DNA of 64,000 bases, from contig NZ_JAPDPJ010000003.1 of assembly GCF_026013605.1 (NCBI RefSeq), positions 1 to 64,000 on the forward strand, written 5' to 3'. The position numbers and the translations under genes are program-made. The DNA is from Plebeiibacterium sediminum (GTDB taxonomy: Bacteria; Bacteroidota; Bacteroidia; Bacteroidales; Marinilabiliaceae). Numbering within the stretch: position 1 is the stretch's first letter; each line of letters opens with the position of its first letter. Under the pieces are notes generated by a model that saw nothing but the letters and a program-made list of their open reading frames with translations, was not told where the DNA came from and did not search any database. Shown here in pieces: positions 1 through 7,725 of the stretch.

Positions 1-488
1 TACGAAAGTCAAGTTCAGCGCTTTCGACGAAGGCACCGTAGTTTTTTGAGCGAAGCAGGTGTAGCCGGCGGACTTTTTGTTTCCTTTTTTGACTGTAGAA
101 AAAAGGAAAAGCCCAGCGGCTTGAGCGAAGAAGAGAACAAGGGAACAAGGAGAAAGGAAAAGGGTTAAAGGTATTTGAGCAGAGAGCTTAGAGCAGAGAG
201 CGTAGTGAGGATTCTAAAAGGCTGAGGGAAATTGAGGTAGAATATTGCAATTAAAAAGATACCAGCAACAACCTTGCATCAGAGGCAACAGAGCAGAGAG
301 TATGGTGCAATTAACTAATAGGAGAGTCCGGATTATAATCAGCTGAATTGCTGAATAAGCTATGCTAATATATGGGATGAGCAATAAATAATATATAAAT
401 AACAATAATATTCGTGTAATTATCTTAGTGTTTTTGTAACTTTTAGCTGCTGAATGAAGTAGGTATAAGAGTTGTAGATAATTTTGAG
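1..488. other. Repeat-rich intergenic region, no gene seen
   Basis: No credible gene covers this stretch. The 94-codon minus-strand frame across 214-498 is low-complexity Leu/Ile/Tyr text overlapping the start of the next gene and is not believed. The region holds a hairpin at 80-109, the word TTGAGCGAAG twice (47-56 and 121-130), and GAGCAGAGAG three times (177-186, 191-200, 291-300). It looks like the interspersed intergenic repeats seen downstream of genes in many Bacteroidota; the upstream gene lies outside the window. Confidence 0.5.
80..109. repeat. Perfect 11-bp inverted repeat (hairpin)
   Basis: TTTCCTTTTTT at 80-90 is exactly complementary to AAAAAAGGAAA at 99-109 with an 8-base loop. 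Outer flanks AGCCG (63-67) and CGGCT (117-121) can extend the fold. Only the stem itself supplies T or A runs, so it may act as a terminator for either direction or be part of a dispersed repeat. Confidence 0.5.
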
Positions 489-2195
489 ATGGTAGCATTT
501 AAAGAGAAGCATCTTAAGCGGGTTGCAATATACTTGATCGTTGGAATCTTTTTCTTTTTATTGTTTGATTTTTTTCAGGAAATAAAGACTATAAAAAGAC
601 ATAAGAACGAAATTTTAGAGAATACTGCATATCAAACATTCTTTAAGAATTTGTTGTACAGGCGTTGGATTGCTATGCATGGTGGTGTTTATGTTCCGGT
701 ATCAGAAGAAACTCCTTCAAATCCTTATCTTAAAGTTGAAAACAAAGATATTTATACTACAGATAGTGTGCACCTTACTTTGGTAAATCCTGCGTATATG
801 ACACGTCAGGCTTTTAATTTGAATAAAAGTTTGGGAAGTGGTGAAATAGAGAAAATTACCAGTTTAGATCCCATTAATCCCATCAATACTCCGGATGCAT
901 GGGAACAAAAAGCTTTAAAAATATTTAAGGATAGCATAATGTATTATGCTGAGTTTGATACGATCAATGGCAAAGAGTACTACAGATATATGCGTGCCCT
1001 GGTTGTTGAAGAGTCATGTTTTAAATGTCATCAGTATCAGGGATATCAATTAGGAGATGTTAGAGGAGGGATTTCTGTAGCCATTCCTATGGATCAATAT
1101 AAAGAACGGGGACAAAGGGTTCTTTTTGCCAAAGGACGATCAAATGCAATTGTGTTTCTTCTGGTACTGGGCGTAGTTCTGGTATTTTATTGGTCTGTTC
1201 ATCGTATGCTCAAAAAAGAGTTGAAGTTGAAGCGGGAAAAGGATCAGAAGAACGATGAAATAGAGCAAATATTTGAACATACACCCATGAGTATTTTTGT
1301 GGTGAATAAGGATCTTAATTTGGTTAATGCCAATACGCTGGGCAAAGAAATGATTGGAGTAGAAGATCTGAAAAGGAATCAAATGCAAATAGGTCAGGCT
1401 ATTGGTTGTGCTTATTTTATAGACTCTATTGATGTAAATGATTGTTTTAAATATTGTGCAAAATATCAGAGTGGTGATTCTTGTGAATTGGCTGAATTAA
1501 TAAAGTATTCGTTTGTATCGAATCAAAATCAGTTTAAAAATAAGCTGAATTTTGATATTAAAGTTCAGGATAGAATTGATGTACGTAACTATGAAGTTTC
1601 AACCGTTCACTTAACGCAAAATGAGCAGGATAGTGTGTTGCTCATGGTGGATGATGTTACTGAAATGGCAAAAAATGAGAGGGAGTTGAAACTAATAAAT
1701 GCACGATTAAAAGGGGTTGAGAGTATTATTTATTACAAAGCAAAATCCACACATGATTTATTAAATAGTGCTTTAGAAGAAATTATTAATTATACAGGGA
1801 GCGATACAGGTGCCGTTTATTATTACGATGAAGTAAAAGGCGTTTTTATATTAAATAATTGGTCCGATTCATTTAGCTTATCGTTACCGGATGCAGTAAA
1901 ACACTCTGCAAAATTGAATAATTTAAATTGTTTAACCAGTGCCGTAAAATTTAAGAAGCCTATTATAAGAAACGATTCCAATGAGCATTATTCTTTTTAT
2001 AAAAACGGGGCAGAAAAAGGCTTGAAATCATTAACCATACCAATTATAAAAGATGGAACTACACAGGCTGTAGTTTGGGTAGCAAGTAAAACAAAAACAT
2101 ATTCAGACTTTGATGCCCAACAAGTATTATTGTTGCTCGATGCAGCATGGGTTCTGTTAGAGCGAATGGATTTAATGGATAAATCGCTTCAGTAA
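489..2195 (+). CDS. Membrane haem-c sensor protein, DUF3365-PAS-GAF
   Basis: Predicted membrane-anchored sensor of 568 aa. A TM helix at about 12-30 is followed by an extracytoplasmic DUF3365 (Tll0287-like) domain ending in a haem-c motif C177-F-K-C180-H181, then a second TM helix at about 219-237. A cytoplasmic PAS domain (about 255-395) contains four cysteines (C307, C319, C323, C332). A GAF domain fills about 415-558. DUF3365 proteins bind c-type haem and are thought to sense redox state or small ligands. The protein stops just after GAF with no histidine kinase, GGDEF or other output domain, so it may signal through a partner or be a shortened kinase. It is convergent with the next gene, 5 bp apart. 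Family assignment is firm; function is inferred. Confidence 0.85.
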   Translation: MVAFKEKHLKRVAIYLIVGIFFFLLFDFFQEIKTIKRHKNEILENTAYQTFFKNLLYRRWIAMHGGVYVPVSEETPSNPYLKVENKDIYTTDSVHLTLVNPAYMTRQAFNLNKSLGSGEIEKITSLDPINPINTPDAWEQKALKIFKDSIMYYAEFDTINGKEYYRYMRALVVEESCFKCHQYQGYQLGDVRGGISVAIPMDQYKERGQRVLFAKGRSNAIVFLLVLGVVLVFYWSVHRMLKKELKLKREKDQKNDEIEQIFEHTPMSIFVVNKDLNLVNANTLGKEMIGVEDLKRNQMQIGQAIGCAYFIDSIDVNDCFKYCAKYQSGDSCELAELIKYSFVSNQNQFKNKLNFDIKVQDRIDVRNYEVSTVHLTQNEQDSVLLMVDDVTEMAKNERELKLINARLKGVESIIYYKAKSTHDLLNSALEEIINYTGSDTGAVYYYDEVKGVFILNNWSDSFSLSLPDAVKHSAKLNNLNCLTSAVKFKKPIIRNDSNEHYSFYKNGAEKGLKSLTIPIIKDGTTQAVVWVASKTKTYSDFDAQQVLLLLDAAWVLLERMDLMDKSLQ

Positions 2196-2200
2196 TTACT

Positions 2201-5140
2201 TTAAGCTGCTCTTGGATCCGGAATAATCGGCATTTTAGCCATCTTTTCAACCTCGATGCTGGCAAAACCAAACTCTTCGGTAATTCTGCCTAATATCAGA
2301 TACATTCCATAGCCTTTAAACGGATAAGCCTGTAAAGAAGGAGGGAAGTGTGTGGTATCGTAAAAGTTTCCATCCACATCAATAAAAGTGGCAAAATGCA
2401 TCAATTGTTTTCTTACGGTTCTTACGTATTTAATGCATACAAGCTGACCAATCATACGAACTCTTTTGCCAACGTGAAAAATGAGTTCGGTAGCTTTTAA
2501 CCCACCTCTGAAGTTGGTTTCCAGTAAATCAAAATACGATAGCGTAACCGGAAAGCCTATTAATTCAATTTCATCGTAGGCATCTTCTACTTTGCTTCGT
2601 GCTAATTTAGGTAGCTGATATTTTTTTTGAGGTAAAGAAAATAGGGATTGCGAGCTGGGCTTTTTTTTACCCGGAGTTAATAGTAAATGCATTTCCCACA
2701 ATAGCTCACTCTTGCTTTTTCCGGTAAATCGTAGTGCTCCTGTTCTAATGAGTATCACCATGCTTTCTCGGCCTGCTCCGGTACGTTTTATAAAATCTTC
2801 CAGATTTTTATAGCTTCCGTTTTGCTGGCGCTCAAAGTCTATGAGTTGGGCTATTTTTGATTCCAGATTTTGTACATGGATAAACCCAAGATAAATATCT
2901 TTTCCGGTGATGGATGTGGTGTAAAAACTATTGTTAACACAAGGCTGGTGAATGATGGCGCCTTGCCGTCTTGCTTCGTTTACATATACCCATGTTTGGT
3001 AAAATCCACCAAAGTTATTAATTACGGCAACCATAAATTCTAATGGGAAATGGGCCTTTAAATATAAACTCTGAAAGCTTTCAACGGCATATGAGGCGGA
3101 GTGTGCTTTTGAAAAAGAATAGCCGGCAAAAGACTCAATTTGTCGCCATACCTCATGGATAATTTTATCCGGATAACCTTTTTGTCGGCAGTTGCTAAAA
3201 AACTTATCTACAATACGCTGAAACTCCTTTTTTGATCTGTATTTGCCACTCATGGCTCTTCTAAGCACATCGGCATCAGCTAAGTCAAGTCCTGCAAAAT
3301 GATGACAAACTTTTAAAACATCTTCCTGGTAAACCATAACTCCATAGGTTTCTTCCAGTTGTTCTTTCATTACGGGGTGCAGGTAACTAATGTTATTGGG
3401 TTGATGAAAGCGTTGAATGTATTCGCGCATCATACCAGAACGAGCCACTCCCGGACGAATAATTGAGCTGGCAGCAACCAGGGTAAGGTAGTTGTTGCAT
3501 TGCAGCTTTTTTAAAAGTCCACGCATGGCAGGACTCTCGATATAAAAACATCCGTTTGTTTCAGCATTTTGAAGTTGATCTTTAACCTTTTCATCCGCCA
3601 TAAATTTTTCTACCTGATGAACATCTATATCAATACCTTGATTTTGCAGTACTATTTGGGTGCAATCTTTAATATGTCCAATTCCCCGTTGCGAAAGAAT
3701 ATCCAGTTTTTCAAAACCAATATCTTCGGCAATATACATATCCCACTGTGTGGTTGGGAAACCCTTGGGAGGCATGTCGAGAGCAGTGTAGCAGGTAATG
3801 GGTTCCTCAGATATTAATACTCCCCCGGCATGAATGGTTCTGAGGTTTGGAAAATCGGTCATTAACGATCCAATATGATTGATGTTTTGTTTAATCTGGT
3901 CGTCTTTGGCAGTTTCCGGATAGTCAATCATCAAATCAATTTCTTCCTTGGGTAAACCATATACTTTACCCAGTTCACGAATGATTGATTTTCCTTTAAA
4001 TGTACTCATAGCACCAAGCAGGGCGGTATGTTTGGCACCGTATCTTTTAAAAATATAGTCCTGCACTTCTTCCCGTTCTTTCCATGAATAGTCAATATCA
4101 AAATCGGGCGGAGAGGTACGTTTGGGATTTAAAAAGCGTTCAAAATACAAGTTAAGTTTGATGGGGTCAACATCGGTAATTTTTAAACAGAAGGCCACAA
4201 TGCTGTTGGCGCCGCTACCTCGTCCTACGTGGTAAAATCCCCTCGACATTGAGTAGCGAATAATATCCCAGGTAATTAAAAAGTAGGCAGCAAACCCTAG
4301 TTTATTAATAATATGTAATTCTTTCTCTATTCTTTCTCGTGCATGAATATTATTGGCACCATACCGGTATAACATGCCATCCAGCGCTAATTTCTCCAAA
4401 AGTTTTTTGTCATCGTAAAAGCTTCCGGTAAATGTTTTTTTATTACGAATTGCAGTAAAATCAAAATCGAAACTACATTCTTTTAACAGCTCTTCTGTAG
4501 TTTTTATAATCTCAGGAAACTGCGCATAAGTTTGCCGTATTTGATCCGGCGAATGCAATATGTCAGAGACTTGTCCGGTATCTTCGGGTGTTAGCTGACT
4601 TAATAAGATGTTCTTGTCAATGGCTCGCAGGTGGCGATGTAAAGCATAACCTTTTTCGTTAGAGAAGGTAGCAGGTTGCCAAACTACCAGCTTATGTTGC
4701 TGGTATCGAAATGATGAAGAAATAAGCTTACGAAGCTGTAGTGGTTGAATGCCTACAAATTCATTTTCTTGTAAGTCTTTGGGTTGTATACTTCCGTAAG
4801 GATAAATAAAATAAACGTGGTCAAAGGAATTGGGTTTATAGGGGAGTTCTGTATTGGAAAGATTATGGCGTGTCAGAAAATTATTGAGCTCCATGTAGCC
4901 TTGATTGTTTTTGGCTATCCCAATATACAGTAACTTATGGTTTCTTCTGAACTCAATGCCGGCTAAAGCTGTAATACCAACTTCGCGACAAGCTTTAATA
5001 AAATCAAACAATCCGGTACTGTTATTGATGTCGGTAAGCACCATAACTTTAATACCTAAAGATGAGGACTGCTGGGCTAAATCTTCAGGAGATAAAATAC
5101 CGTATCGTAAGCTGTAATATGTATGTGTATTTAAGTGCAT
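2201..5140 (-). CDS. dnaE2: Short DNA polymerase III alpha-type polymerase (DnaE2/ImuC-like)
   Basis: A C-family DNA polymerase of 979 aa, clearly shorter than replicative DnaE (about 1150-1250 aa). The N-terminal PHP domain is partly degenerate: N4 replaces the first His of the usual HLH motif, and Ile replaces His in the TDH motif at about 37-39. The polymerase core is intact, with the RGSGANSIV motif near 307-315, catalytic Asp residues in PPDFDID near 344-350, and a third carboxylate in an EKLD motif. A C-terminal OB-fold region follows. The neighbouring DinB and the LexA-like repressor make an error-prone, damage-inducible role likely, as in DnaE2/ImuC cassettes; that role is inference. 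It is probably co-transcribed with dinB (132-bp gap holding an imperfect palindrome). Confidence 0.85.
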   Translation of the reverse strand: MHLNTHTYYSLRYGILSPEDLAQQSSSLGIKVMVLTDINNSTGLFDFIKACREVGITALAGIEFRRNHKLLYIGIAKNNQGYMELNNFLTRHNLSNTELPYKPNSFDHVYFIYPYGSIQPKDLQENEFVGIQPLQLRKLISSSFRYQQHKLVVWQPATFSNEKGYALHRHLRAIDKNILLSQLTPEDTGQVSDILHSPDQIRQTYAQFPEIIKTTEELLKECSFDFDFTAIRNKKTFTGSFYDDKKLLEKLALDGMLYRYGANNIHARERIEKELHIINKLGFAAYFLITWDIIRYSMSRGFYHVGRGSGANSIVAFCLKITDVDPIKLNLYFERFLNPKRTSPPDFDIDYSWKEREEVQDYIFKRYGAKHTALLGAMSTFKGKSIIRELGKVYGLPKEEIDLMIDYPETAKDDQIKQNINHIGSLMTDFPNLRTIHAGGVLISEEPITCYTALDMPPKGFPTTQWDMYIAEDIGFEKLDILSQRGIGHIKDCTQIVLQNQGIDIDVHQVEKFMADEKVKDQLQNAETNGCFYIESPAMRGLLKKLQCNNYLTLVAASSIIRPGVARSGMMREYIQRFHQPNNISYLHPVMKEQLEETYGVMVYQEDVLKVCHHFAGLDLADADVLRRAMSGKYRSKKEFQRIVDKFFSNCRQKGYPDKIIHEVWRQIESFAGYSFSKAHSASYAVESFQSLYLKAHFPLEFMVAVINNFGGFYQTWVYVNEARRQGAIIHQPCVNNSFYTTSITGKDIYLGFIHVQNLESKIAQLIDFERQQNGSYKNLEDFIKRTGAGRESMVILIRTGALRFTGKSKSELLWEMHLLLTPGKKKPSSQSLFSLPQKKYQLPKLARSKVEDAYDEIELIGFPVTLSYFDLLETNFRGGLKATELIFHVGKRVRMIGQLVCIKYVRTVRKQLMHFATFIDVDGNFYDTTHFPPSLQAYPFKGYGMYLILGRITEEFGFASIEVEKMAKMPIIPDPRAA

Positions 5141-5164
5141 TTTTTTAATACTTAGTTCCAGGTT

Positions 5165-5231
5165 GGCAGTCTACAGTCTTCAGTTCTCAGTCTTCAGTCT
5201 ACTGGCTGCCAACTGAGAACTGTAGACTGCC
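5165..5231. repeat. Imperfect palindrome, CAGTCTACAG-type intergenic element
   Basis: GGCAGTCTACAGT at 5165-5177 is exactly complementary to ACTGTAGACTGCC at 5219-5231. The interior repeats CTTCAGT/CTCAGT words and can extend the pairing imperfectly. It is followed by CTTTCAACTTTTGACTTAC-like text (5242-5260). Related elements occur at 32211-32282 and 39701-39764. Confidence 0.7.
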
Positions 5232-5272
5232 TACTACTTAACTTTCAACTTTTGACTTACAACTTCCAACTT

Positions 5273-6424
5273 CTACCGCATGGCTGCAGCTCTTCCAATA
5301 GCATTTTTACCATAGCGTTTTCTTATTTTGTCCATAGTTTGATACAGGTTTACCGTTTCCGGCGTATCCTCAAATAAATTAAGCTGTTGCGTTCCTGTAA
5401 TTAAACTACTTAGTTTGATTCCTAGTAAACGTATGAGCATTCGCCTGGTATATACCCGCTTAAAAAGATCCTGAGCTACGGAAATAATATCATGGTCGAA
5501 TGATGTATAAGGAATCTTCTTTTGCAGCGAATGTGTATCAAAGTTTGAATACTTTATTTTTACCGATATGCAGCCTGTTAACTTTTGTTTAGTCCGGAGT
5601 TCAAAAGCCAGTTTCTCAGCCATGCGAATAATTAATTCGTTTAAATAGCGAATGTCTGTTGTATCCTGTTCAAAGGTTCGCTCTGTACTCATTGACTTTT
5701 GTTCCATGTACTTAATTACCGGAGTGGGATCTATTCCGTTGGCTTTTTTCCAAAGGGTAATGCCGTTTTTGCCCAAAACCCGTTGCATCATATCAACAGG
5801 CACCTGACTTAGGGTTTCAATATTAACTATTCCCATAGAGCGTAATAGTTGATACGTTTTAGGACCAAGCATCGGTATTTTTTTTATGGATAGCGGATTT
5901 AAAAATGGCTGTACATGAGTAGGAATTACTTCCATTTCACCATTGGGTTTTGCCTCTCCGGTAGCAATTTTCGATACCGTTTTATTGGTTGATAATCCAA
6001 AAGAAATGGGTAAGCCGGTTTCTTTAATAATGGTTTGGCGAAGTTCTTTACTCCATTTTAAGCAACCAAAAAAACGATCCATTCCGGTTAAATCCATATA
6101 ATGCTCATCAATTGAAGCTTTTTCGTAAACAGGTGCTCTCTCTGCAATAATCTCTGTTACAATACGCGACTGTTTAGAGTATTCATCCATATCACCTCTG
6201 ATAAAATAAGCATCGCTACACAGCTGTCGAGCCATTTTCATTGGCATAGCTGAGTGTACGCCAAATCTACGAGCCTCATAACTACATCCCGCAACAACAC
6301 CTCTGTCCGACATGCCTCCAATAATTACAGGCTTGCCATTTAAAACGCTGTTATGTAACCGCTCCACAGACACAAAAAATGTGTCTAAATCCATATGTAC
6401 TATTTGTCGTTGACTACCAGACAT
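5273..6424 (-). CDS. dinB: DNA polymerase IV (Y-family, DinB)
   Basis: Translesion DNA polymerase of 383 aa. The palm motif MDLDTFF carries D12 and probable steric-gate F17, and SIDE supplies D106 and E107, so all three metal-binding carboxylates are present. Helix-hairpin-helix and little-finger regions follow. Near the C-terminus (about 347-352) is QLNLF, a canonical beta-clamp-binding motif, which supports a working polymerase rather than a catalytically dead ImuB. It lies upstream of the short DnaE on the same strand and divergent from an XRE-S24 repressor. Two dyads of TGATTA/TAATCA half-sites lie between the divergent starts. The SxDE motif is followed by HYMD where many DinB proteins have AYLD. 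Confidence 0.95.
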   Translation of the reverse strand: MSGSQRQIVHMDLDTFFVSVERLHNSVLNGKPVIIGGMSDRGVVAGCSYEARRFGVHSAMPMKMARQLCSDAYFIRGDMDEYSKQSRIVTEIIAERAPVYEKASIDEHYMDLTGMDRFFGCLKWSKELRQTIIKETGLPISFGLSTNKTVSKIATGEAKPNGEMEVIPTHVQPFLNPLSIKKIPMLGPKTYQLLRSMGIVNIETLSQVPVDMMQRVLGKNGITLWKKANGIDPTPVIKYMEQKSMSTERTFEQDTTDIRYLNELIIRMAEKLAFELRTKQKLTGCISVKIKYSNFDTHSLQKKIPYTSFDHDIISVAQDLFKRVYTRRMLIRLLGIKLSSLITGTQQLNLFEDTPETVNLYQTMDKIRKRYGKNAIGRAAAMR

Positions 6425-6438
6425 CTTTTTTATATAAA

Positions 6439-6494
6439 TGATTAGAAAATAATCAAAGTTGCGTTTATAATTTAATCAAAAATGATTATATTTG
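6439..6494. promoter_or_regulatory. Divergent promoter region with two operator-like dyads
   Basis: Two inverted repeats share one half-site: TGATTA-N5-TAATCA at 6439-6455 and TAATCA-N4-TGATTA at 6473-6488. The second overlaps a perfect Bacteroidota -7 element, TATATTTG (6487-6494), reading right into the repressor gene. The first lies just downstream of a weaker minus-strand CAACTTTG reading into dinB. This geometry fits a repressor that controls both its own gene and dinB-dnaE. The dyads are seen directly; binding by the adjacent repressor is inference. Confidence 0.6.
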
Positions 6495-6598
6495 AAAATT
6501 AAAGCATGTTTTATTTTCTGTTTTGACTAGTAAATAATCGAAGTGAAGTAGAACATTCTCAGGAGATTTAGTTGTTCATATCTTTTTTATCAGGAAGT

Positions 6599-7405
6599 AT
6601 GTTTTTTAGTTCAAATATTAAATTTTTGCGTAAGCGCCGAAAAAGGACCCAGGATGATGTGGCTGTAGCCTTAAATATGAAGCGATCTACATTGAGTGGG
6701 TACGAAAATGGTGTGGCACTGCCAAGTGTTACTGTTTTGGTCGCTTTTTCCGGCTATTTTAATGTAGCAATAGATACTTTAATAAAAGTGGATTTAACGT
6801 CGCTTCGAGAAAGTCAGCTTTCGCAACTGGAAAATGGATTCGATGTATTTTTAAAGGGGAGTGGATTAAGAGTATTGGTGTCAACCGTAGATTCCGAAAA
6901 CAGAGAAAATATAGAGCTGGTGCCTGAGAAAGCTAAAGCCGGATACACTACCGGGTTTTCTGATCCTGAATATGTTAAGGAATTACCTGTTTTTCAATTG
7001 CCCTTTTTATCGAGCGAAAAAAAATACAGAACCTTTCAAATATCCGGCGATTCAATGCTTCCGGTTCCAAGTGGTTCGTGGGTAACCGGTGAATTTTTAC
7101 TGGACTGGAGAAATATAAAAACAGGAACGCCTTGTGTTATCGTAACTCAGGATGATGGGGTTGTATTTAAAATTGTTGAGAATAAGCTGGATGAGGAAAA
7201 AGTGTTGCTTTTACATTCTTTAAATCCCCTTTATAAACCTTATAAAATACCAGCAGAAGGTATTTGTGAGGTGTGGCAGTTTGTGCATTATATCAGTAAT
7301 ATAATGCCCGAGATACAAGATGAAACACCCGATTTAGAACAAACTGTAGCGGGTTTACAACAAGAAATTATTCGTATAAAAGAGCGCATGGGCTGGAAAG
7401 AGTAA
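6599..7405 (+). CDS. XRE-S24 LexA-like self-cleaving repressor
   Basis: Transcriptional regulator of 268 aa from the ATG at 6599. A longer frame begins at TTG 6572, but the extra nine residues are not typical. An N-terminal XRE helix-turn-helix (about 6-60) precedes an S24 peptidase domain with catalytic S152 (ISGDSM motif) and K191 (VVFK). An Ala114-Gly115 pair in KAKAGY matches the autocleavage site used by LexA and UmuD relatives. A charged, possibly coiled-coil tail follows (about 240-268). This is the architecture of phage CI-like repressors rather than classical winged-helix LexA. Its divergence from dinB and the short dnaE suggests it is the damage-responsive regulator of that pair. 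Confidence 0.85.
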   Translation: MFFSSNIKFLRKRRKRTQDDVAVALNMKRSTLSGYENGVALPSVTVLVAFSGYFNVAIDTLIKVDLTSLRESQLSQLENGFDVFLKGSGLRVLVSTVDSENRENIELVPEKAKAGYTTGFSDPEYVKELPVFQLPFLSSEKKYRTFQISGDSMLPVPSGSWVTGEFLLDWRNIKTGTPCVIVTQDDGVVFKIVENKLDEEKVLLLHSLNPLYKPYKIPAEGICEVWQFVHYISNIMPEIQDETPDLEQTVAGLQQEIIRIKERMGWKE

Positions 7406-7725
7406 AAGATAAATGCCAACAAATTGCTTTTTTGTTATATTTTTACTCTATACAGTTATTTTAAGATGTACCGACGAATTTGTACAGATGTTTAACCTGA
7501 TTGTGAAGTGCCAAATTCCGGTTGTTTGTTGCACGTTAAACGAGTATACTTTCTTTTTTAATCGACTTTTGGACAACTTTATTTAGTGTTTACTTGTTTA
7601 GAATGAGGAATATGCAATTTGTAGGTTAGATTCGTGGGTTTCTTAAATAGTAATAGATCGTGTATAATCTGAAATTCAAAAGAGACTTTGAGCTTCAGAG
7701 CCTTTGCACATAACAAATATATCAT
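7406..7725. other. 320-bp intergenic region
   Basis: No supported gene. A 57-codon frame at 7413-7586 encodes a Cys/Phe-rich peptide with no recognisable features and is probably chance. AACAAA...TTTGTT at about 7419-7437 is only a weak hairpin. No consensus TAnnTTTG element was found close to the fbp start. Confidence 0.4.

Noticed and set aside
214-498. 94-codon minus-strand frame
   Set aside because: Low-complexity Leu/Ile/Tyr composition, no domain, overlaps the start of the haem sensor and lies in repeat-rich DNA.
6572-6598. TTG-initiated extension of the repressor
   Set aside because: An ATG at 6599 gives a normal XRE start; the extra nine residues have no known role.
7413-7586. 57-codon ATG frame after the repressor gene
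   Set aside because: Cys/Phe-rich peptide without recognisable features or neighbour support; probably chance in AT-rich DNA.
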